A stretch of 41,993 bases of DNA from Gammaproteobacteria bacterium (GTDB lineage: Bacteria; Pseudomonadota; Gammaproteobacteria; RBG-16-57-12): assembly GCA_021647245.1 (NCBI GenBank), contig JAKIVC010000027.1:1-41993 (forward strand), read 5' to 3'. The notes below the pieces were generated by a model that worked only from the letters and a program-made list of their open reading frames with translations, was not told the origin of the DNA and ran no database searches. Positions 9,331-18,147 of the stretch are shown here, piece after piece. How positions within the stretch are numbered: position 1 is the stretch's first letter; every line of letters starts with the position of its first letter. A program made the translations under genes and the position numbers.

Positions 9331-9572
9331 GTGAAATATCTCGCCTTCAATGGCAGTGTCGGCGCAGTATGTTGGAGCTGGAGTTGCTGCTGCGTGGCTT
9401 TCTGGATAGCTGCTATGAGCAGGAGGACACAGCAGTACAGAGTGCTTTTGTTGCGTTGCTAGCACTTTCAGATCAGACGCTCCAGGAGCTGCTCTTTAAC
9501 GAAGTAATATCAGAAGAGGCAGGGATTGCCGATGTCGTCGAACGTATCAAAAAGCAACCACTTTCAGCTTAA
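9327..9572 (+). CDS. sdhE: FAD assembly factor SdhE (YgfY/CptB family), with altered RGxxE motif
   Basis: Small helical protein that promotes covalent flavinylation of SdhA. The 81-residue product and its position (ATGA overlap with sdhB, upstream of a ygfX-like gene) fit the family. The N-terminal signature normally reads RRGMxELD, with an RGxxE core regarded as essential. Here it is CRRSMLELE, so the invariant Gly is Ser while the Arg and Glu remain. The rest, including a C-terminal helical end (IADVVERIKK), is ordinary. It may still work, or the motif may tolerate Ser in this lineage. Confidence 0.88.
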   Translation: MSEISRLQWQCRRSMLELELLLRGFLDSCYEQEDTAVQSAFVALLALSDQTLQELLFNEVISEEAGIADVVERIKKQPLSA

Positions 9573-9972
9573 GGTAGAGAGTTCACGTTACCTTGCTGCC
9601 CTTCTGCTCCTGTTCTACCTTGGGGCGCTGTTTCTATTATGGATAATGCCGATCCCCATCTGGATCAAACTACCGCTCTCTTTGTTGTTGATCCTGGATT
9701 GCCGACGGCACTGGCGGTGTTATGTTTCGCGAGTTGAAGTGAAAGCAGTGCAGTGGTTGATATGGCACGGTGAGGGGGAGTGGAGTTTATGGCAGCAGGG
9801 CGGGGGGCATGTTGCCCATTTGCAGCTGGTGCAAAGTGTTAACCACCCCCTGCTGATTGTGTTGAATTTTTCCCGTAGACACCCGCTGGTGTTGTTGCCC
9901 GATAGCGCTGATACCGATCAGCTGCGGAAATTGCGGGTGCTGCTCCGGCACACTTTGAAAATCTTGGATTGA
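9532..9972 (+). CDS. ygfX: YgfX/CptA-like inner-membrane protein
   Basis: A 146-residue protein with two adjacent hydrophobic segments, AALLLLFYLGALFLLWIM and IWIKLPLSLLLILDC, followed by a soluble C-terminal domain rich in Trp (WLIWHGEGEWSLWQ). That layout matches the YgfX/CptA family encoded next to sdhE, described as a membrane partner of SdhE and debated as a toxin acting on cell division. Similarity here is mainly structural and contextual. The ATG at 9532 has AGGG seven bases upstream; a TTG at 9526 is also in frame. The gene starts inside sdhE and ends seven bases from the convergent nadB. Confidence 0.75.
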   Translation: MSSNVSKSNHFQLKVESSRYLAALLLLFYLGALFLLWIMPIPIWIKLPLSLLLILDCRRHWRCYVSRVEVKAVQWLIWHGEGEWSLWQQGGGHVAHLQLVQSVNHPLLIVLNFSRRHPLVLLPDSADTDQLRKLRVLLRHTLKILD

Positions 9973-9979
9973 GTGGTGG

Positions 9980-11605
9980 TTACTCTGCCTGGCTTGGGTC
10001 AAAATTTGGCGGAGTCAGAATCGTTGGCTGAGGCTGAGCGTCATTGTTTTGAGTGGGGTAATCCTGTGTATAGTGCAGGCCACGGCTCTCTTTGCGATTG
10101 AGGGCGCACTGCACAATAAGGTCAGCAATGACCACCAGGTTACGCAGCTCGATTAGATCATTGCTCACACAGTGAAGGTGGTAGTGCTCTTCAATTTCGT
10201 TACGCAGCAAATTAATCCGCCGTTTAGCGTACTGTAAGCGCTTGTTGTTGCGCACAATACCCACGTAGTCCCACATACATCGACGCAGCTCATCCCAGTT
10301 GTGCGAAATGAGCACCGCTTCATTGGCGTGGGTCACCTGGCTATCATCCCAGTGGGGAAGTGAAATTTCCGGGCCTTGTTGGTCGACGAGTTGCTGGCAA
10401 ATATCTTTGGCCGCCGCTGCGGCAAATACCAGGCACTCCAGTAGTGAGTTGCTGGCCATGCGGTTGGCTCCGTGCAGCCCTGTATAGGCCGCTTCACCTA
10501 TGGTATAGAGTCCATCAATATCCGTTTGGCCTTGTTGGTTGGTCATCACACCGCCACAGGTGTAATGGGCGGCGGGTACCACCGGGATTCGCTCCCGTGT
10601 GATATCAATGCCGAATGTGAGGCAGCGCCGGTGAATATTTGGGAAGTGTTTGATGATGAATTTTGCAGGCTTATGGGTGATGTCAAGATAGACACAGTCA
10701 CTGCCTAATCGCTTCATCTCTGCATCAATCGCCCGAGCAACAATATCTCGCGGTGCTAACTCGGCCCGCTCGTCGTAGCGTGGCATAAAGCGTTCACCAC
10801 TCTCAAGCTGCAAGGTTGCTCCTTCACCTCGTAGTGCCTCGGTTATTAAAAACGATTTTGCCTGCGGGTGGTAGAGGCAGGTAGGATGAAATTGAATGAA
10901 CTCCATGTTGGCCACACGGCAGCCTGCTCGCCAAGCCATGGCGATGCCATCACCTGTGGCAACATCAGGGTTGCTGGTGTAGAGATAAACCTTACTAGCA
11001 CCCCCTGTGGCTAAAACAACGGTTTTGGCATGGAATGTTTTTATCCGCTGGCTGTGACGATCCAGCACATAAACGCCATGTACTCGGTTTCCGGGGATAC
11101 CTATTTTTTGGCTGGTGATCAGGTCGATAGCGATGTGGTGTTCAAATATATCAATATTTTGGTGCTTGTGTACCTGGCTCTCAAGCGTACTCTCCATGGC
11201 GCGACCAGTCGCATCCTCTGCATGGGCGACACGGCGATGGCTATGCCCACCTTCCTGGGTTAGATGGTAGTGTTTCCCGCCACTCTCCCCAAGTGTTGTA
11301 AAAGGCATGCCCTGTTGTGCAAGCCAGTTAATCTGCTCGGCACCGTGGCTGACCGTATATTTAACGATGGCTTCATCACATAATCCGGCACCCGCATTTT
11401 GAGTGTCATTGATGTGGGACTGAATCGAGTCATGCTCATCGAGTACCGCAGATATTCCCCCCTGAGCGTAATAGGTCGCCCCCTCCAAAAGGTTGCTTTT
11501 TGCGAGTACGCAAACCTTGATGTTTTGCGCAAGGTGTAGCGCAAGGCTAAGGCCAGAAGCGCCACTGCCAATAATCAGTGCATCGTATTGAATGGGTGAG
11601 GTCAT
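9980..11605 (-). CDS. nadB: L-aspartate oxidase
   Basis: FAD enzyme converting aspartate to iminoaspartate, the first step of de novo NAD synthesis; cytosolic. The 541 residues start with the dinucleotide-binding [17 protein letters not shown]. They continue with [45 protein letters not shown] (cited in part), the [13 protein letters not shown] loop with the catalytic Arg, and a C-terminal [14 protein letters not shown]. It resembles SdhA, but the shorter length, the absence of a His-flavin motif and the TYYAQGG segment point to NadB. It is divergent from rpoE, a typical gammaproteobacterial arrangement. Confidence 0.97.
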   Translation of the reverse strand: MTSPIQYDALIIGSGASGLSLALHLAQNIKVCVLAKSNLLEGATYYAQGGISAVLDEHDSIQSHINDTQNAGAGLCDEAIVKYTVSHGAEQINWLAQQGMPFTTLGESGGKHYHLTQEGGHSHRRVAHAEDATGRAMESTLESQVHKHQNIDIFEHHIAIDLITSQKIGIPGNRVHGVYVLDRHSQRIKTFHAKTVVLATGGASKVYLYTSNPDVATGDGIAMAWRAGCRVANMEFIQFHPTCLYHPQAKSFLITEALRGEGATLQLESGERFMPRYDERAELAPRDIVARAIDAEMKRLGSDCVYLDITHKPAKFIIKHFPNIHRRCLTFGIDITRERIPVVPAAHYTCGGVMTNQQGQTDIDGLYTIGEAAYTGLHGANRMASNSLLECLVFAAAAAKDICQQLVDQQGPEISLPHWDDSQVTHANEAVLISHNWDELRRCMWDYVGIVRNNKRLQYAKRRINLLRNEIEEHYHLHCVSNDLIELRNLVVIADLIVQCALNRKESRGLHYTQDYPTQNNDAQPQPTILTPPNFDPSQAE

Positions 11606-11730
11606 AGGGGTGATATCAGCTTGATATTATGTGTGTGAGTTCAGAGGAAATTATAATTGCTCAGAACTCTGCGTGGGTCGATTTGGGATCCATTTTAGTA
11701 TAGTGTGCCTCTGTTGGGTCAATAAAAAAC

Positions 11731-11757
11731 GAACTATATTTAATAACCCTAGTCAGA
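11731..11757 (+). promoter_or_regulatory. Sigma-E-type promoter of rpoE
   Basis: GAACTA (11731-11736) is separated by exactly 16 bases from TCAGA (11753-11757). This closely follows the RpoE/AlgU consensus GAACTT-N16-TCTGA/TCAAA. It lies about 60 bases upstream of the rpoE start, so the operon is probably autoregulated. Only the sequence match supports this. Confidence 0.75.
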
Positions 11758-11818
11758 TTGCTCATGTAAGTTAGATAGTGGGCAATTTTTACAACAATAA
11801 AAAAGGAGTTATCCCCGA

Positions 11819-12397
11819 ATGGGTGAGAATTTCACTGATCGGGAGCTGGTAAAAAGAGTACAAAATGGTGATAAAACTGCTTTTGACCTGTTGGTGCTCA
11901 AGTACCAGCATAAGATTATCAAATTAGTATCCCGTTTTGTTCGCGAGCCAAGTGATGCTCTGGATGTCACCCAGGACTCCTTCATTAAAGCGTACCGGGC
12001 GCTGCCCAATTTTCGCGGTGAGAGTGCTTTTTATACCTGGCTTTACCGTATTGCCAGCAATACCGCAAAAAACTTCTTGGTCTCGCAGCGTCGTCGCTTG
12101 GGTGATGTGGGCATAGACAGTGAAGAGATGATGTCGCGAGAAGAGGAGTTTGGCCTGAACGATGTGGCCACTCCCGAGAATATTTTGGCAAAAGATGAAG
12201 TGCAGCATACTGTTTTCGAGACAATTGAAAATTTACCTGATGATTTGCGTACCGCACTCACTTTGCGCGAGTTTGATGGTCTTAGCTATGACGAGATAGC
12301 TGAAGTGATGGAGTGCCCGGTGGGTACCGTTCGTTCACGCATATTTCGCGCCCGTGAAACGGTTAGCGAAAAACTACGTGCATTATCAGGTGAATAA
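11819..12397 (+). CDS. rpoE: RNA polymerase sigma-E factor (RpoE/AlgU)
   Basis: ECF sigma factor directing transcription of envelope-stress genes. The 192-residue protein has region 2 (about residues 10-85: DALDVTQDSFIKAYRALPNF and AFYTWLYRIASNTAKN, which melts and reads the -10). Region 4 follows (LREFDGLSYDEIAEVMECP then GTVRSRIFRARE, the -35 helix-turn-helix). The ribosome binding site AAGGAG is a few bases upstream. It is followed by rseA, rseB, rseC and degP in the algU-mucABCD order, and it is preceded by a sigma-E-type promoter. Confidence 0.97.
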   Translation: MGENFTDRELVKRVQNGDKTAFDLLVLKYQHKIIKLVSRFVREPSDALDVTQDSFIKAYRALPNFRGESAFYTWLYRIASNTAKNFLVSQRRRLGDVGIDSEEMMSREEEFGLNDVATPENILAKDEVQHTVFETIENLPDDLRTALTLREFDGLSYDEIAEVMECPVGTVRSRIFRARETVSEKLRALSGE

Positions 12398-12413
12398 GCA
12401 AGAGGGTTTGGGT

Positions 12414-12989
12414 ATGGAAAAGGGCGATAAAATAAAAAGCCAGGTCTCATCTTTTATGGATGGCGAAATAGCAGAGGGTGAAGTTTCAATGCTCTGTAAG
12501 CGCATCGTAAAGGATCAAGCGTTGCGCGAGCGCTGGCGTGACTACCATCTGATTAGTGATGCACTCAAACAGCAACTGCCTGCACAGGCAAATATCGACC
12601 TCTCCCAACGCATTCATGATGCCCTGGTGGATGAGCCTGCACTTTCCAAAGGCAATAAACCGGTTTCTAGTGCCAACAGGATAGTCAAGCGTTTTTCAGG
12701 CCTGGCAGTTGCCGCGTCGGTTGCTATTTTGGGGGTGGTTGTGGTGTTGAATACAGCGGTGCAACCGAGCGGTGGTGAACCGATGATTTTGGCCAAAAGT
12801 ACACCTGACACGGTAGTGACTCAAACACAAGTGGCTGGGTTATCGAATGCTCCAAACTCTACGGAACGTACAATCGACCCGCGCCTTAATAAATATCTGG
12901 TTGACCATAGTGAGTATGCAGTGAGTGCCAGTGTTCACGGCATGTTGCCGTATGCGCGCATTGTTGGGCAGCAGACAGTGCGGAAGTAG
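12414..12989 (+). CDS. rseA: Anti-sigma-E factor RseA (MucA)
   Basis: Inner-membrane anti-sigma factor that sequesters RpoE until cleaved during envelope stress. The 191-residue product has a cytoplasmic N-terminal domain (VSSFMDGEIAEGE and ALRERWRDYHLISDAL). One membrane segment lies near residues 95-114. The periplasmic tail ends in a MucA-like block (YLVDHSEYAVSASVHGMLPY) that normally binds RseB. A start further upstream would overlap rpoE; the ATG at 12414 with AGAGGG upstream gives the canonical N-terminus. Regulation is by cleavage through DegS-type and RseP-type proteases, not encoded here. Confidence 0.92.
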   Translation: MEKGDKIKSQVSSFMDGEIAEGEVSMLCKRIVKDQALRERWRDYHLISDALKQQLPAQANIDLSQRIHDALVDEPALSKGNKPVSSANRIVKRFSGLAVAASVAILGVVVVLNTAVQPSGGEPMILAKSTPDTVVTQTQVAGLSNAPNSTERTIDPRLNKYLVDHSEYAVSASVHGMLPYARIVGQQTVRK

Positions 12990-12994
12990 TTTTT

Positions 12995-13948
12995 ATGTTG
13001 AGGGTTTGCTCATTTCTGGTTCTCCTTATATGCGGAACAACAGCACTCTCTGCCCAGCCAGTGGATGCGCTGGGGTGGTTGCAAAAAATTGGAGATGCGC
13101 AAAAAGGACTTAACTATCACGGAACATTTGTCTACGCACATGATGATCAACTTGAGTCGATGATGGTGGTTCACTCAAGCAGTGCCGAGGGTGAGCGCGA
13201 GCGACTGGTTCACCTGAATGGCGCTGCCCGTGAAATTATTCGTAATAATGATTTGGTGACCAGCATCTTTCCTGAAGAGAAGGTGGTGCTGGTAGCTCAC
13301 CGCAACAACCTTGCAACGTCACCCTTTATTCAGCCTGAAAGCTTAAAGTTATTTGAGAAATACTACCATCTCTCTCTGGGCAGGAAAGAGCGTATCGCAG
13401 GTGTTGTTACCCAGCGTATCGACTTTAAACCGAAAGATGTTTACCGTTACGGTTACCGCTTCTGGGTTTCACCTGAAGGGCTTCTACTGCGCTCTGACCT
13501 GTTGGATGGCGACGGCAAAGCGATCGAGCGCATTATGTTTACAGATATTCATCTGGTCGACCAAATTCCCCACGAACTCATATCTCCCAAGATCGATCTG
13601 ACCGACTATAAATGGTATCGCCAGCCCCCCCCTGTCACACTGGAAGATGCAGGGGAAAGTCGCTGGCATATTACTGAGCTACCGGATGGGTTTTCGCTGA
13701 AGTCGCGGAATTTGCGTGAGGAGAGCGCATCTCCGGTTGAGCACCTGTTGATTTCTGATGGTCTCGCCTCCATCTCTATTTTCATTGAAAAAGAAGACAG
13801 CAGTGCAGAGCCTCGTGTCGGCGAGTTCCGTGTGGGAGCGCTGAATGGTTTTGGGCGCTTGCTGGGTGATTATGTGGTGGTTGTGGTGGGCGATGTGCCT
13901 CTGGAAACGGTCACGCTAATTGCTGAGTCTGTGGCTGAAAATGATTGA
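12995..13948 (+). CDS. rseB: Sigma-E regulator RseB (MucB)
   Basis: Periplasmic protein that binds the RseA periplasmic tail and protects it from cleavage until it senses lipid or LPS signals. The 317-residue protein has a signal peptide (about residues 1-20, ending ALSAQ). It then has the MucB/RseB lipid-binding domain with LNYHGTFVYAHDDQLESM and YRYGYRFWVSPEGLLLRSD. The C-terminal smaller domain contains WHITELPDGFSLKSRN. It starts six bases after rseA, and its end overlaps rseC by eight bases. Confidence 0.93.
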   Translation: MLRVCSFLVLLICGTTALSAQPVDALGWLQKIGDAQKGLNYHGTFVYAHDDQLESMMVVHSSSAEGERERLVHLNGAAREIIRNNDLVTSIFPEEKVVLVAHRNNLATSPFIQPESLKLFEKYYHLSLGRKERIAGVVTQRIDFKPKDVYRYGYRFWVSPEGLLLRSDLLDGDGKAIERIMFTDIHLVDQIPHELISPKIDLTDYKWYRQPPPVTLEDAGESRWHITELPDGFSLKSRNLREESASPVEHLLISDGLASISIFIEKEDSSAEPRVGEFRVGALNGFGRLLGDYVVVVVGDVPLETVTLIAESVAEND

Positions 13949-14408
13949 AGAGAGTGCCACGGTGGTTGCTGTTGATGATAACTTTGCATGGGTCGAGAGT
14001 GAGCGTGCTTCAAGTTGTAACAGCTGTGCGGCGAACAAAGGGTGTGGAACCGCTACTTTACAAAAAGTAATGGGACAAAAGAGAACACAACTGAAGGCGA
14101 TCAACCAGGCCAAAGCACGGGTAGGTGAGCGGGTTGTGATTGGTTTGCAAGAGCAAGCACTCTTGAAAGGCTCGCTCTACGCCTATATTTTACCTCTTCT
14201 GCTGTTATTTGTTTTTGCTTTTGTTTTTGAGCAGCTGTTCTCAAGTGAAGGCATCACTATTTTGGCGGGTCTGGGTGGATTATTGTTGGGTTTTGTTCTC
14301 TTAAAGTATCTGAGTAAGCAACTGGCGGAAGATGAACGCTTTCAAGCCGTGATTTTGCGGCGTGAAAATGAAGCGGTGAAAATAGTAAAGTTTAATCATG
14401 AGTCCTAA
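13941..14408 (+). CDS. rseC: Sigma-E positive regulator RseC/MucC
   Basis: A 155-residue inner-membrane protein of the RseC/MucC family, linked to redox or Fe-S signalling (in other bacteria it connects with SoxR reduction or thiamine synthesis). The N-terminal cytoplasmic part has a Cys cluster C26-x2-C29-x5-C35 in SSCNSCAANKGCGT. Two membrane helices follow (LYAYILPLLLLFVFAFVF and an ILAGLGGLLLGFVLL segment). The ATG at 13941 begins inside rseB. About 66 bases separate it from degP. Confidence 0.9.
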   Translation: MIEESATVVAVDDNFAWVESERASSCNSCAANKGCGTATLQKVMGQKRTQLKAINQAKARVGERVVIGLQEQALLKGSLYAYILPLLLLFVFAFVFEQLFSSEGITILAGLGGLLLGFVLLKYLSKQLAEDERFQAVILRRENEAVKIVKFNHES

Positions 14409-14474
14409 TCTACACGTCATATCGAGTTTCGATGTGTGGAGTAGGAGGGTTTGAATGAGTGACTGGGAGTTGAA

Positions 14475-15917
14475 ATGTTAAAGATACGCTGTGTTGTGTA
14501 TGCTAAATTTACAGTTTTGCTATTAATAGCGCTGCTTTGTTTACAGAGTGCTGCTCTGGCCGACAGTGGCCTGCCAAACTTTACAAAGCTGGTGGATAAA
14601 TACAGCCCGGCCATTGTAAATATAAGCACTACTCAAAAAATACAGCATCCAAAATTGCGCAATCCCCACGGTCTACCCAGTATGCCCAATATGCCGGAAG
14701 GGCCGTTTGGCGATCTTTTTAGGCACTTTTTTGATGATAAAAATGGCAATAAGCGTGAGTTTGAAGAGTTTAAAAATGAGTCGCTTGGCTCGGGTTTTAT
14801 CATCTCGAGTGACGGTTATGTGCTCACAAATCATCATGTTATTAAAGATGCCGATGAGATCATCGTTCGGCTCTCTGACCGGCGTGAGCTACTGGCTAAA
14901 GTCGTTGGTTCGGATAAAAAGAGTGATATTGCGCTGTTGAAAGTCGATGCCGATGACCTTCCTGTGGTCAAGCTGCAACGTCACAGTGATGTGAAAGTGG
15001 GTGAATGGGTACTGGCTATTGGCTCACCTTTTGGTTTTGAGGCAACAGTGACCGCCGGTATTGTCAGCGCCACAGGCCGCAGCTTGCCACGTGATAACTA
15101 TGTTCCCTTTATCCAAACCGATGTTGCAATCAACCCAGGTAACTCGGGTGGCCCGCTGTTTGATGTGGAGGGTAATGTGATCGGGGTTAACTCGCAGATA
15201 TTCAGTCGTACCGGTGGCTTTATGGGGCTCTCATTTGCGATCCCTATTGAGGTGGCAATGGGCGTGGTCGAGCAGATAAAGGATCAGGGTTTCGTCTCTC
15301 GCGGCTGGTTAGGTGTGCTGATTCAGGATGTGACCCGGGAGCTGGCTGAGTCAATGAACATGGCGCGTCCGGAAGGGGCTTTGGTCTCTCAGGTGATGCC
15401 CGATAGCCCTGCGCAAAAAGCGGGCTTGCGAGTGGGCGATGTTATTGTGGAGTTTAACGGCAAAACACTTGCACGTTCATCTAGTCTGCCGCCACTTGTG
15501 GGCATGACGGCGGTGGGCAGCGCCACCAAGGTGAAGGTTGTGCGCAATGGCAAAACAATCACCTTAAAGGTGGTGTTGGGCGAGCTGCCTGGTGAAGAGG
15601 TGGTGGCTGCGGTGGATAGTACACCGGCAATAACAGCCGGTGGTCGTTTGAACTTGCAAGTAGCCGATTTAAACAGCGAGCAGCGTCGCCGCTCGGGTGT
15701 CGAGTCGGGTGGAGTTCTGGTGCTTTCGGTTGATACGGGTGCGGCTAAAAAAGCGGGGATTCGGCGAGGAGATGTTATCTTGATGCTCAATAACGAAGAG
15801 ATTACCAACGTGGCCCAATTCTCTGAGCTGGAAGAAGGCTTGCCAAGCGGTAAGAGCATTCGAGTATTGGTACAGCGAGGTAAGGCCCCGCTGTTCCTGG
15901 CGTTGAAACTGGATTGA
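14475..15917 (+). CDS. degP: Periplasmic serine endoprotease DegP/MucD
   Basis: HtrA-family protease/chaperone that degrades misfolded envelope proteins. The 480-residue protein has a signal peptide ending near ALAD. The trypsin-like domain has the catalytic triad His121 (TNHHVI), Asp151 (KSDIALLKVD) and Ser224 (NPGNSGGPL). Two PDZ domains follow (about 275-370 and 385-475), each with a G-x-x-x-G-D-V/I-I repeat. It is the last gene of the sigma-E operon, as mucD is in Pseudomonas. Its presence here supports envelope-stress control, since substrates of this protease are the signal for the pathway. Confidence 0.96.
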   Translation: MLKIRCVVYAKFTVLLLIALLCLQSAALADSGLPNFTKLVDKYSPAIVNISTTQKIQHPKLRNPHGLPSMPNMPEGPFGDLFRHFFDDKNGNKREFEEFKNESLGSGFIISSDGYVLTNHHVIKDADEIIVRLSDRRELLAKVVGSDKKSDIALLKVDADDLPVVKLQRHSDVKVGEWVLAIGSPFGFEATVTAGIVSATGRSLPRDNYVPFIQTDVAINPGNSGGPLFDVEGNVIGVNSQIFSRTGGFMGLSFAIPIEVAMGVVEQIKDQGFVSRGWLGVLIQDVTRELAESMNMARPEGALVSQVMPDSPAQKAGLRVGDVIVEFNGKTLARSSSLPPLVGMTAVGSATKVKVVRNGKTITLKVVLGELPGEEVVAAVDSTPAITAGGRLNLQVADLNSEQRRRSGVESGGVLVLSVDTGAAKKAGIRRGDVILMLNNEEITNVAQFSELEEGLPSGKSIRVLVQRGKAPLFLALKLD

Positions 15918-15921
15918 TACC

Positions 15922-16194
15922 GTGGATAGGGTGCAGCTCACCGTTTACGGTCATGACTATTGCTCGCTTTGTGGCGTGATGCTTGAGGCACTGCTCCCCT
16001 ATCAAGCATCGCTGGGCTTTGATGTTTCTTGGGTTGATATTGAAGGCGATACCACTCTGGAGCAGCGTTTTGGTGAGTGGGTCCCGGTATTGATGGCGGG
16101 AGAAGCTAAGATATGTCATTACCACTTAGATGAGTTAGCACTACGACAACACTTCAATCAGAGTCGAAAAAGTACTTCCCCGGAGGTTTCATAA
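15922..16194 (+). CDS. Glutaredoxin-like protein (DUF836 family)
   Basis: A 90-residue thioredoxin-fold protein. It has a CxxC redox pair at Cys14-Cys17 (HDYCSLCGVM) after the first strand, then a VDIEGD strand and VPVLMAGE containing the cis-Pro. This fits the short glutaredoxin-like DUF836 (PF05768) family. The substrate is unknown. The start is GTG at 15922, four bases after degP, so it is probably at the end of that transcript. A strong hairpin terminator follows at 16278. Confidence 0.85.
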   Translation: MDRVQLTVYGHDYCSLCGVMLEALLPYQASLGFDVSWVDIEGDTTLEQRFGEWVPVLMAGEAKICHYHLDELALRQHFNQSRKSTSPEVS

Positions 16195-16277
16195 ATTTGC
16201 GTAAAGATTATGCATAATTTATGGCCTATTCGGGCTATAATCCGCGCTTGGTATTGACAGCCTAGCGCATCATTTTC

Positions 16278-16304
16278 AAAAAAGGCGTCCTAGACGCCTT
16301 TTTT
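16278..16304 (+). terminator. Rho-independent terminator after degP-glutaredoxin genes
   Basis: A/T tracts flank a GGCGTC (16284-16289) - CTA - GACGCC (16293-16298) stem, followed by six T residues and a further T-rich stretch. With the AAAAAA/TTTTTT extension the arms are 12 bases. It is a textbook intrinsic terminator. Because a TATAAT lies upstream at 16236-16241, it might also act as an attenuator for lepA. Confidence 0.9.
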
Positions 16305-16340
16305 GTTTTGGTTTGGCCCCATTCTGAGTGAGAAAACCTT

Positions 16341-18143
16341 GTGTCCGAGATGAAGTACATCCGAAATTTTTCAATCATCGCCCATATTGATCATGGCAAG
16401 TCGACATTGGCAGATCGTTTTATTCAAGTGTGTGGCGGGCTCGCTGAGCGAGAAATGGAGGCACAGGTTTTGGACTCCATGGATATTGAGCGTGAGCGCG
16501 GTATCACTATCAAGGCGCAAAGCGTCACGCTAAATTATAAAGCGGCCGATGGTCACACATATCGGCTCAATTTTATTGATACACCGGGGCATGTTGATTT
16601 TTCGTATGAGGTCTCCCGCTCACTGGCCGCCTGTGAGGGCGCGCTGCTGGTGGTGGATGCGGCACAGGGGGTCGAGGCACAAAGCGTTGCCAACTGCTAT
16701 ACCGCCATCGAGCAGGGTCTCGAAGTGGTGCCGGTGCTTAATAAAATTGACCTGCCCTCCGCAGATCCCGACAAAGTAACCGCTGAAATTGAAGATATTA
16801 TTGGCATTGATGCCATGGATGCGGTGCGCTGCAGTGCCAAAACCGGCGTGGGTGTCGAGGAGGTGTTGGAACGGCTGGTGAAAGAGATTCCACCACCTGA
16901 GGGTGACCCTGATGCCCCCTTGCAGGCACTGATTATCGACTCCTGGTTTGATAATTACCTTGGCGTGGTGTCACTGGTGCGGGTGAAGCACGGGGTGTTG
17001 CGCAAGGGGCAGAAGTTTAAAATTATGTCGAATGGTAATGTCCATATTGCAGACAAAGTGGGGATCTTTACACCCAAGCGTACCGAAACCACTGAGTTAC
17101 GTCCCGGTGAGGTGGGTTTCCTGAATGGTAGTATTAAAGAGATTGATGGTGCGCCGGTAGGGGATACGATTACCGGTGCCAACAACCCGGCGCAAGATAT
17201 TTTGCCCGGATTTCAAGAGATAAAGCCACGGGTATTTGCTGGGCTGTTTCCGGTGAATGCTGAAGATTATGAAGGGTTACGCGATGCGTTGAGCAAGCTG
17301 CGCATTAACGACTCGGCACTTTTTTATGAGCCAGAAAACTCAACCGCGTTGGGCTTTGGTTTTCGCTGTGGTTTTCTGGGTATGCTGCATATGGAGATCA
17401 TCCAGGAGCGGCTGGAGCGAGAGCATGATATTGACTTGATCACCACCGCTCCCACCGTGGTGTACGAGGTTCTGGATACAAAAGGGAATATATTATCCAT
17501 CGACAATCCAGCCAAGCTACCTGAAGTCAACCATATTGAAGAGATGCGTGAGCCAATTATTGATGCCAGTATCATGGTGCCACAGGAGTTTTTGGGCAAT
17601 GTCATTACCCTCTGCGTTGAAAAACGCGGTGTACAAAAAAATATGCACTATAGCGGTAGCCAGGTCACACTGACATATGAGTTGCCAATGGCTGAAGTGG
17701 TGCTCAACTTTTTTGATCGCCTGAAATCGGTGTCCAAAGGTTACGCCTCCATGGAATATAGCTTTAATCGCTTTCAAGAGGCTAATATGGTGCGGCTGGA
17801 TATTATGATCAATGGTGATAAAGTGGATGCGCTAGCGGTGATTGTTCATCGTGACCAGGCACAACACCGTGGACGTGACTTGGTGGATAAAATGAAAGAG
17901 ATTATCTCCCGGCAAATGTTCGATGTGGCTATTCAGGCGGCGATTGGCACGCAAATTATCGCTCGCTCAACGGTGAAAGCACTCCGCAAAAATGTCACCG
18001 CGAAATGTTACGGCGGTGATATTTCTCGCAAGCGCAAGCTGCTTGAAAAGCAGAAGGCGGGTAAAAAACGTATGAAACAGATCGGCTCAGTAGAGATTCC
18101 TCAAGAAGCCTTCCTGGCGGTACTGGATGTAGGGAAAAAATAA
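16341..18143 (+). CDS. lepA: Elongation factor 4 (back-translocating GTPase)
   Basis: Ribosome-associated GTPase. The 600-residue protein has the G1 motif [10 protein letters not shown]2 RGITIKAQ, G3 DTPGHVDF and G4 [10 protein letters not shown]. The LepA-specific C-terminal domain includes [20 protein letters not shown]. Length matches the family (about 600). The likely start is GTG at 16341 with GTGAG upstream. An ATG at 16350 begins exactly at the typical [16 protein letters not shown] but has no room for a ribosome binding site. LepB follows after four bases. Confidence 0.97.
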   Translation: MSEMKYIRNFSIIAHIDHGKSTLADRFIQVCGGLAEREMEAQVLDSMDIERERGITIKAQSVTLNYKAADGHTYRLNFIDTPGHVDFSYEVSRSLAACEGALLVVDAAQGVEAQSVANCYTAIEQGLEVVPVLNKIDLPSADPDKVTAEIEDIIGIDAMDAVRCSAKTGVGVEEVLERLVKEIPPPEGDPDAPLQALIIDSWFDNYLGVVSLVRVKHGVLRKGQKFKIMSNGNVHIADKVGIFTPKRTETTELRPGEVGFLNGSIKEIDGAPVGDTITGANNPAQDILPGFQEIKPRVFAGLFPVNAEDYEGLRDALSKLRINDSALFYEPENSTALGFGFRCGFLGMLHMEIIQERLEREHDIDLITTAPTVVYEVLDTKGNILSIDNPAKLPEVNHIEEMREPIIDASIMVPQEFLGNVITLCVEKRGVQKNMHYSGSQVTLTYELPMAEVVLNFFDRLKSVSKGYASMEYSFNRFQEANMVRLDIMINGDKVDALAVIVHRDQAQHRGRDLVDKMKEIISRQMFDVAIQAAIGTQIIARSTVKALRKNVTAKCYGGDISRKRKLLEKQKAGKKRMKQIGSVEIPQEAFLAVLDVGKK

Positions 18144-18147
18144 TAAA

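Noticed and set aside
9980-11605. nadB as a second sdhA/frdA
   Set aside because: Lacks the His-FAD motif and is 541 residues; divergence from rpoE and the TYYAQGG segment favour L-aspartate oxidase.
11668-11694. GAACTC upstream of rpoE as a second sigma-E promoter
   Set aside because: No TCTGA/TCAAA-like -10 occurs 16-17 bases downstream.
14409-14474. Terminator or separate promoter between rseC and degP
   Set aside because: A short ATCGA-GTT-TCGAT hairpin exists but has no T-run, and no sigma-E or sigma-70 promoter is visible; degP is kept in the operon.
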